From Halichondria panicea (lineage: Eukaryota; Porifera; Demospongiae; Suberitida; Halichondriidae): 64,000 bases of DNA. The position numbers were made by a program, and so were the translations under genes. Positions 58,301 to 64,000 of the stretch are shown one piece after another. The notes under the pieces are model-generated. The model ran no database searches. It was not told the origin of the DNA and saw nothing but the letters and a program-made list of their open reading frames with translations. The stretch covers positions 2,108,501 through 2,172,500 of the forward strand of contig NC_087385.1 in NCBI RefSeq assembly GCF_963675165.1. Reading direction: 5' to 3'. Every line of letters begins with the position of its first letter. The first letter of the stretch is position 1.

Positions 58301-59403
58301 TTGTTTCGGTTTGTAACATTGTCAAAAATATACCCACTATGTTATCAAAAGCTGATTCATTCACTATCACTGTGTAATTCAATACTCCTCTACCAACTAC
58401 AACATCAGCCTCATCGAGAGTCAAATAATAGGCTGTGGCATTAGTTACCAGTAGAGATGATGCTGGCCCTGTAATTAAAAAATACTAATGAAAAAATGCA
58501 TAATTATTATATTTATTTTGTATTTCACATTGTTGGCAAGTTGCTGTTGTATGATCTCCATAGGAACCAAAGGGGCACACGTCCGTGCAGTGAGCTGTCA
58601 ATAAGTATTCCGGTGGTTCACAGGCTGAAGTTTAGCAGTGAACAGATGTAAACAATTATAATTATATCACTTACGATGTTCATTTATTTCAGGAGTTCTC
58701 AAATCAGCCCAAAAGATTTGCATTGACTGTACCACTGTGTATCTAATACCAAGGTTGATAATTATTGTTAATACACACTTTCAAGAAGTTTGTTTGTCTT
58801 ACACAAAGTATACTGGACCCGAGCCTTTTGGGGGAGCTGTCCATTTAAACGTAACATTCATCTTACTGCTCCCATTCACATGCGTAACTGCACTGCCGAG
58901 GGGGTACTGCGAAGGGGGTGGTGCAAACAATTATTCATTGTTTAGGTGGCCGTAAGAAACTATAATAATTCATACCTGAGCTTGATCGCAACTCTGAAAA
59001 CCAAACTCGTTGGTGTTTGAAGAATTAAAAATGCCAGTAACATTGTCAGGAAACCTGATCTTTCTTGCTTGAATTAGAAAGCCTTTGAAACTCACCACAT
59101 TTGACTTGTTGGCTTGTAGTATCACTGTGTGTGTGTGTTGTGAAAATATTTTGCCTAGCTACATTTGTCTTCCTATATACTAATACCTGTGTAAGTGACT
59201 CCAGGTACATATTGATACACACTGCTTGGAGCAAGAAGTTCTTCGATATCTAGTTCATATGGGTTTGTTTCCACTGGTTGTGATGTAGTTCCATGGTCTG
59301 GCTGTAAGGTAGAACATGCTTCAGGTGGAGCTCCTGATGAATAGCCATCACTTTGTTGCATTAGTGTAGCAATTAGACTGAGTATAATAATGAGTCGATA
59401 CAT
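52350..59403 (-). CDS. Reeler-EGF-TM receptor, copy 6 (12 EGF repeats), with a transposon nest in its last intron
   Basis: Exons 59403-59187, 59124-58976, 58906-58803, 58742-58675, 58624-58529, 58468-58034, 57984-56317, 56254-56221 and 52410-52350 (TAG); phases agree, about 943 residues. Signal peptide MYRLIIILSLIATLMQQSDG, Reeler, Cys linker, unknown domain, 12 EGF repeats, TM helix, tail with NPIY, ending EEPYITYTY as in copy 4. The EGF array is cut short compared with copy 4: after the FFAC-type repeat the sequence jumps from CETD to LDLCNSVFGISC, an in-frame deletion of eleven repeats. Intron 8 is about 3.8 kb because element A and its passengers (52480-56211) inserted next to the donor, whose GTAAGTATT is intact. 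Whether exon 9 is still spliced in is unproven; if not, translation stops soon after exon 8 (AAAAGGTAA). Confidence 0.83.
52576..53323 (+). mobile_element. Element C (748 bp), nested in element A
   Basis: Terminal inverted repeats CAGAGATTGAAGAGAGAGGG and its near reverse complement (CCCCTTCTCTTCAATCTCTG), flanked by a 7-bp direct repeat ATTATAT (52569-52575, 53324-53330). The ends resemble element B (CATAGATAGAGTAGAAG), and both give 7-bp duplications, so they probably belong to one superfamily. An internal palindrome at 52723-52755 (CATAGATTGAAGAG, then its complement) looks like a scrap of related ends. No long frame. Confidence 0.8.
53641..53785. mobile_element. Small inverted-repeat unit within element D
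   Basis: The arms CACCTAGCCAAGATTAAGTG to GATTGGCTC and GAGCCAATCC to CTTGGGTAGGT pair imperfectly around a CTCGAGGCGGAGCCGAG centre. Could be a nested MITE or part of the ends of D. Confidence 0.5.
53903..54537 (+). pseudogene. DUF3504-type (tyrosine-recombinase-derived) protein, truncated and frameshifted
   Basis: Open from 53903 on the plus strand. The pattern IPVKTNACTEWGVKLCADW, then MLVPDFVYWLEKFVLEI and KYPPNAKTLYAIVCCFKRYF matches the DUF3504 region of ZMYM/QRICH1/KIAA1958-like proteins, which derive from Crypton tyrosine recombinases. Further on, LIKERTGHHSL is the recombinase-type GH-S motif. At about 54316 the frame shifts by one base: the matching continuation (EALHEYKRTGPDQQ) is in the next frame, ending TGA at 54535-54537. 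The middle of the domain is missing (a jump after PRFGNCATTLYRQD). Likely a relic of the enzyme that once mobilised D or a relative. Confidence 0.65.
54690..55520. mobile_element. Inverted-repeat unit inside element D carrying a small ORF
   Basis: Left end GGGATTTCATCTGTAAGCCC with GAGGAGGTTGGACGCGCGTC (about 54700-54745) is mirrored at the right by GACGCGCGTCCAACCTCCTC and GCTTACAAATGAAATCCCT (about 55440-55513). The right arm has an extra small palindrome, CTGGAGTACTATGGCATAGT. This makes a fourth nesting level: this unit in D, D in A, A in the EGF gene. Confidence 0.65.
54838..55176 (+). CDS. Small hypothetical protein with two Cys pairs, in a mobile unit
   Basis: 112 residues from the ATG at 54838 (an earlier in-frame Met exists at 54766). 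It reads MAVAANVGEPDLCQSCGEDL at the start, has CxxC near residue 13 and a second CxxC (SVCTGCKNS) near residue 83, which could bind one zinc. Ends ELNTFDNN. No family recognised. It lies between the inverted repeats at 54700 and 55513 and so is probably cargo of that unit. Intact frame, no neighbours of cellular type. Confidence 0.5.
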   Translation: MAVAANVGEPDLCQSCGEDLDDHTLLFIHTRGEVIGYTVPSFPVLEVKFTHVKYAKDDSMTSYDGFIRETSELVKVNTMISVCTGCKNSFFIPMDEFMKSNVELELNTFDNN

Positions 59404-59619
59404 CTTTTGCAGAAACTGTGTGGAATTTTCGATTAGCTATAATTTCTATATGGTGAGAATAATACAATTGCATCTGTTGTGTGGTGTATGTGCAGTGAAC
59501 CTAAACAATGTTTTCCCTTGTGTAATGTCTGATGGTTTATGTTTAGATGTATAGTGAAATGTTTGTTTTGTCCTTGGCGTTTATAAACAATTAACTTGGC
59601 AAAACTCTGATCATTGACA

Positions 59620-60170
59620 CTTTGCATTGACTGTACCACTGTGTGTGTATCTAATTAGCAAATTGATATTATTTAACACACACTTGCAATAGCGTTTGTT
59701 GTTTGTCTTACAAATATACTGGATTTGAGCCTTCTGAGGGAGCTGTTCATTCAACAGTAACGTTCATGTTACTGCTCCCATTCACATGTTTATAACTCAC
59801 TGCGATGGGTAACTCCACTACGAGGGGTACTGCAGGTGAACTGTTTTCACTTACCAGAGGATCACGGTTTTGAAAATCATCTCGTTGGTGTTTGAGGAAC
59901 GAAAAATATTTCCGGTAACTTGTCAGGAAACTCGTTGCCTGAATTAGAAACTCACTTAATTGGAAATGTTGGCTTGTAGTATGACTGTGTGCTTGGTGTG
60001 AAAAAGTAGTTGCATAGATTTACATGCTCTTCTTCGCTAATACCTTGAGCAAGAAAATGTTCACACAGTGTAGTTAGCGGATTTGTTTCCGCTGCATGGT
60101 GGTGGTGGAGCTCCATGGTTTGGCTCTAAGCTAACAGGTTTGATGTGGAGCTCCCGACGAATAGGTTGTT
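59620..60170 (-). pseudogene. Decayed extra Reeler module upstream of EGF copy 6
   Basis: Third example of the same relic: degenerate exon 4 (about 59655-59622), exon 3 (about 59835-59715), exon 2 (about 59985-59855) and exon 1 (about 60170-60045). Shares indels with 48261-48870, so both descend from one already-broken module. Upstream block variant at 60282. Confidence 0.75.
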
Positions 60171-60959
60171 TTGTGTAGCAATTACCCCCGAGTACAATAA
60201 TTAGTTGACAGACTATAATAGGGTAGCTTTAATTTCTATATTGCCTGAGAATAACATAATTATTGTTGTGTGCATGGTAGTGTGCATTGAACCTAAACTG
60301 TGTTTTCATTTGTGGAATAGCTGATGATTTATGTGGAAATGTAGGAAACTGTTTTATTTTGTCTTAGTCTTTCGTAAACAACTTAGTTAAGAACCTGTAA
60401 CTGCAAACATTAAGAACTGGACCTAGATAAACTATGATTATATATAATTATGTGTGCTTTATACAATGATAAGAAAACACTCGAGGTGAAGCCTCTATTT
60501 ACACTGTGTACATACGGTAGTAGAGTTTTTGGGAACGAGCTATCTTGTATCTTGAGCAACATTATCATAAATACAATGCTCAATAGAATAAGTCATGGAA
60601 CACTAGTATTTGATAGAGTAAGTACATAAGTTTAGATCAATAATTATGGAGTTGTTCATAGTTGCTTCATTCTTGTGTGTACAAGTCAAGGTTTTCTGTT
60701 TATCATTAAATTATGTTTATCTGCACAAAAGAATCATAATTGTATTAAGTGAGCTCCATATCTCATATGAACATTTACCATGGTAATAATGTTATCAGAT
60801 GAAAGGTATTCATGTTTACAATACATTTTGGGAAAAATAATGTGCAATTGACGAGATAAAAAAAAATGGTAGTTCTTTATAGTACACTAACTTGTTCAAG
60901 AAAAATCAGCCTTAGCCTACCGGAGGACAAATACATTGACTCAATATTTATTGTGCTCA
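60171..60959. other. Non-coding repeat-unit sequence
   Basis: Aligns with 48871-49739; contains the upstream-block variant (60282) and the 19-mer (60478-60496). No gene. Confidence 0.5.
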
Positions 60960-61560
60960 CCTTCAACATTTCTAGTATCATGCAAAACAAGCCCCGATCT
61001 AGCACCATGCACTATCAGTTTGATACTTGATGTATACAAACCTACAAAGAAGTACAAGCAAGCAAGACTGAGGAACAATGCAAAAAAAATCTGCTGGCAG
61101 ATGGAGGCCAGAACAGCAAGTGAACTGAATGAACAACTACTAGGAAAAGCATTGGAATATGCTCGGAAAAGGTATATACACTCAAGCTAGGTAATAGCCC
61201 TGCCAATCACAGAGCATAGTTTCATGCTTTACAAGGGAGCCTTTAGAGTTGTCTCCGACATGGTTGGCAACCTCAGAACCTACATTCTCACTGTGTCTGT
61301 GGACAGCACTTCACAGTAGAGCATGCACTCAGCTGCTCTATGGGAGGATTTCTAACAACAGAAATACGCAACATCACAGCAAATCTCATGAGCGACGTAT
61401 GTCCAGACGTGGGTATGGAATTAACTCTACAGCCTGTGACAGATGAGCAATTCCAACTCAGGACAACCAACCGTGAGGACGACGCTCTCCTTGATGTTGT
61501 TGCCCAGAGCCAGAGCTACAGAAGGAATGAGATGGAGTATACAAACAGTGTGTGAGAGAA
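60960..61560 (+). pseudogene. Reverse-transcriptase C-terminal fragment
   Basis: Near-duplicate of 49740-50330: NAKKICWQMEARTASELNEQ (about 61077-61136), a Cys/His-type tail in broken frames, and TNREDDALLDVVAQSQS. It includes the uninterrupted target of element B copy 2 (CTGTGACAGATGAG, about 61434-61447). Confidence 0.65.
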
Positions 61561-62197
61561 ATCGAACACGGCTTGTTTTCACTATTAATTGGTTTTCTCT
61601 GCTGCTGGAGGGATGGGTCCGACAGCAGGGATTGTGTACAGCTGTGATGTGCAGTGAACCAAAACAATGTTTTCCCTTGTGGAATAGCTGTATGCTGAAC
61701 TGTCCGTTATTGTTTGCAAACAAGAATCTGGAACTGCACATATTTTGGGAATCTTAAAAACTGAACCCAGTACATTATGTGTGCTTTACTGTTATAATTG
61801 TGAGTCATCGAAGTTAAATTTAAATTTAAATTGTACGTTCTAGAGTCTATCACTCGAGGTGAAGTCTCTATATAACTACACTGTGTATATTATACTTGGC
61901 AGTCGGGTTTCCTTTGTCACAAGCTGCAAGTTTCGTTAATCAACCTTTTAAATGAAGAATAAGTCATGGAAAGTCATATTAATTAATTTAAGTGTGCTAT
62001 AATTATGAGTCATCGAAGTTATTTTGAGTGCTACACGTTCATAGTTGCTTGTGTACGAGTCAAGTTTTCTGTTCATCAATTATCTACACAAAAGAATGAT
62101 AACAGTAGCTCAATACTCAGTATTAAGCATGAACACTTACACCTTTGCGCTCTCTTCATTCTGAGTTCATGTCAGTACACTTATTTCCTGTGCTCAC
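61561..62197. other. Non-coding repeat-unit sequence upstream of the next unit
   Basis: Upstream block (61649), the 19-mer (61851-61869), and 3' flank of EGF copy 7, with a likely small tail exon near 62130-62160 (AAAGAGAGCGC region on the minus strand). Aligns with 50330-50961. Confidence 0.45.
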
Positions 62198-64000
62198 CTT
62201 CATTGTTGCAAAAAACTGGGTTCGATATCATGACACCTCCTACCACTGGTGATCCTGCCACATCATAAGTTCTCTTCTTTTGACGCAGTTTGCACCACAA
62301 TATACTAATAGTAGCATTAATGTTGTCAGAAACAATATTAGAAAAAAAGCACCAATAGCTATAGCAACCACACCACCAATCGTAGCTTTGGTACATGATA
62401 TTCCAAAAACCAAATTGCACAAATCTTGAGTAACATCAATAGAATTTAGTCCTGAACCACTGGTTAGTCTGCAGTCAACACCACTGAAACCATCTGGACA
62501 TACGCAATGTGTTGTATAACCAATTCCTTCGACACAAGTGCCATCATTTTGGCATCGATAAGTGGGTGCTTTATCACAAAAATTATCGTCCGTTTGGCAC
62601 CGATCCCCATTGTAACCATCAGCACATGAGTAAGAAAATTGGATGCCAATTTCTTCAATGCATGTACCACCATTAAAGCAGGAATCTGGCTCACAGAAAT
62701 CAATATCAATCTCACAAACATCACCAGTGAATCCATCCATGCAGTCGCAGCTAGTCTCAGTTCCAAAGCCCTCAATACAGCTTCCATTGTTCGTACAGTT
62801 AACACTCAATTCTGTACCACAAAAGTTGTCATCATTATCACAATGATTTCCACTAAAACCGAAGGAGCAGTTACAAAAGGTTGTTAGTCCAAATCCTTCG
62901 ATGCATATCCCATTATTAAAGCAGGAGGTAGCTTCGCAAAAATTTAAATCAGTTTCACAACGGCCACCCAAAAAACCAGCAAGGCAAGAACAGCTAAACG
63001 TTGGGCCGAATTCCTCTACACAGGTTCCATTGTTCTCACAACTATTACCAGCACAGGCAAAGAAAGCTCTGTCGTCCTGATCGCAAATGTTCCCAGAATA
63101 ACCGTCCGAACAAATGCAACTGATTCTTGATCCTTCTCCCTCGATACAAGTGCCTTTATTTGCACAAGTCTTTGGCTGACAGTAATCAAGGTCAATGTCA
63201 CATCTCAGACAACTGAAGCCCTCACTACACTCACACATAATAGGCTCACCATTGGTTTCAGAACAGTTTCCATTAAAGCTGCAGCTATTCTCAAGACAAA
63301 TTTCTGTTTCACACTGAATTCCACGATAGGTGCCAGCACAGTTACAGGAAATATGGATACCAATACCTTCAACACATGCTCCACCATTGCGACAAGAGTC
63401 CTGGTCACAAAATGGGAGATCTAGCTCACAATTTTGTCCGGAAAATCCGTCAACACATTCACAAGTTGTCATTGTTCCCACACCTTCTACACAAACACCA
63501 CTGTTCACACAAGTTGAATCAGTACAAAACTCGAGGTCAGTCTGACAAGCATCTCCTGTGAAACCAGTAGCACATTCACAAGAGAAAGCTCCACTTCCAA
63601 GGCCAGCATCGATACAAGTACCATTATTCATGCAAGGTACATCGTTACATGGGAACAAAGGTATACCACAGTTAAGACCTGTGTAGTCTGGAGTACAATC
63701 ACAAGTGTAGGCTCCATTAAGTAGGTTGTTACAGGTTGCATTACTTAAGCAAGGGGCCTCATCACATTCATTGATATCAACAGCACACGTATATCCTGTG
63801 AAACCTGTCAAACAAGTACAGGAAAATGTTATGTTTCCATCGATACACGCACTGCTACCAAAGTCACTGCAGGGACCAAATGGAGCAGGACCAAATGAGC
63901 AATAATCTATATCGTTCTCGCAAAGGTAACCAGACCAGCCTGGGTAACAATCACATGTGAAGCTGTTGATGTCATCTATACACACTCCATTTTGACAACT
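62198..64000 (-). CDS. Reeler-EGF-TM receptor, copy 7 (5' part off the window, tail frameshifted)
   Basis: Large-exon sequence open from the window edge to 62240: part of one EGF repeat, then 12 full repeats (DYCSFGPAPFG through DNFCDKAPTYRC), a spacer and the TM helix (ATIGGVVAIAIGAFFLILFL). At about 62301-62304 an extra TA in CACAATATACTAAT, compared with CACAATACTAAT in copy 5, shifts the frame just after the TM. The usual KLRQKKRTYDVAG and NPVF tail is replaced by VYCGANCVKRRELMMW and a stop at 62240-62242. The old tail remains open in the other frame to the donor at 62198. If other copies are a guide, the full protein has 16 EGF repeats. Membrane anchoring would persist but the NPxF tail would be lost. 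Confidence 0.8.

Noticed and set aside
1-64000. tRNA, rRNA or other structured RNA genes
   Set aside because: I saw no cloverleaf with A/B boxes and no rRNA-like stretch, but a covariance-model scan was not possible.

Overview
The window is animal nuclear DNA. It is AT-rich, its genes are split by many short GT-AG introns, and it mixes metazoan domains (Reeler, EGF, family C GPCR) with many small inverted-repeat elements and decayed reverse transcriptases. The gene content (a GABA-B-like receptor, clustered EGF/Reeler receptors, and large beta-helix plus multi-TM proteins) fits a demosponge such as Amphimedon. That assignment is inference from remembered family content; no search was run.

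Layout. (1) 1-16.8 kb: three tandem copies of a minus-strand gene for a large secreted-start protein with a beta-helix-like ectodomain and about eight C-terminal TM segments. Each is followed on the plus strand by exons of mitochondrial-type aspartate aminotransferase. The first set of exons is intact for the C-terminal half; the other two are decayed. (2) 18.3-24.8 kb: a 16-exon GABA-B-like family C receptor on the minus strand, with a mobile element nested inside another in intron 13 and a 110-bp near-perfect hairpin in intron 1. (3) 25.6-64 kb: a minus-strand tandem array of at least seven copies or pieces of one gene family with the architecture signal peptide, Reeler domain, short Cys-rich linker, a ~145-residue domain I do not recognise, a variable EGF array (9 to 23 repeats in the copies that reach the membrane domain), one TM helix, and a short tail with an NPxY/F motif. 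Copies 3, 4 and 6 look structurally intact. Copy 1 has one frameshift, copy 2 is a pseudogene, copy 5 is a 3' fragment, and copy 7 runs off the window with a 2-base slip after its TM helix.

Between the EGF genes lie extra decayed Reeler modules, repeated reverse-transcriptase fragments, a roughly 40-bp block present ten times and a 19-mer present seven times. A 3.7-kb nest of transposons lies in the last intron of copy 6, where its 7-bp target duplication kept the splice donor intact. Several insertions can be checked inside the window because the empty site also occurs here.

As a functional picture, the EGF array looks like a rapidly duplicating family of cell-surface receptors or adhesion proteins that vary in EGF number and in cytoplasmic tail. 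The beta-helix/multi-TM trio looks like a second cell-surface family. Neither has a function I can assign from sequence alone.
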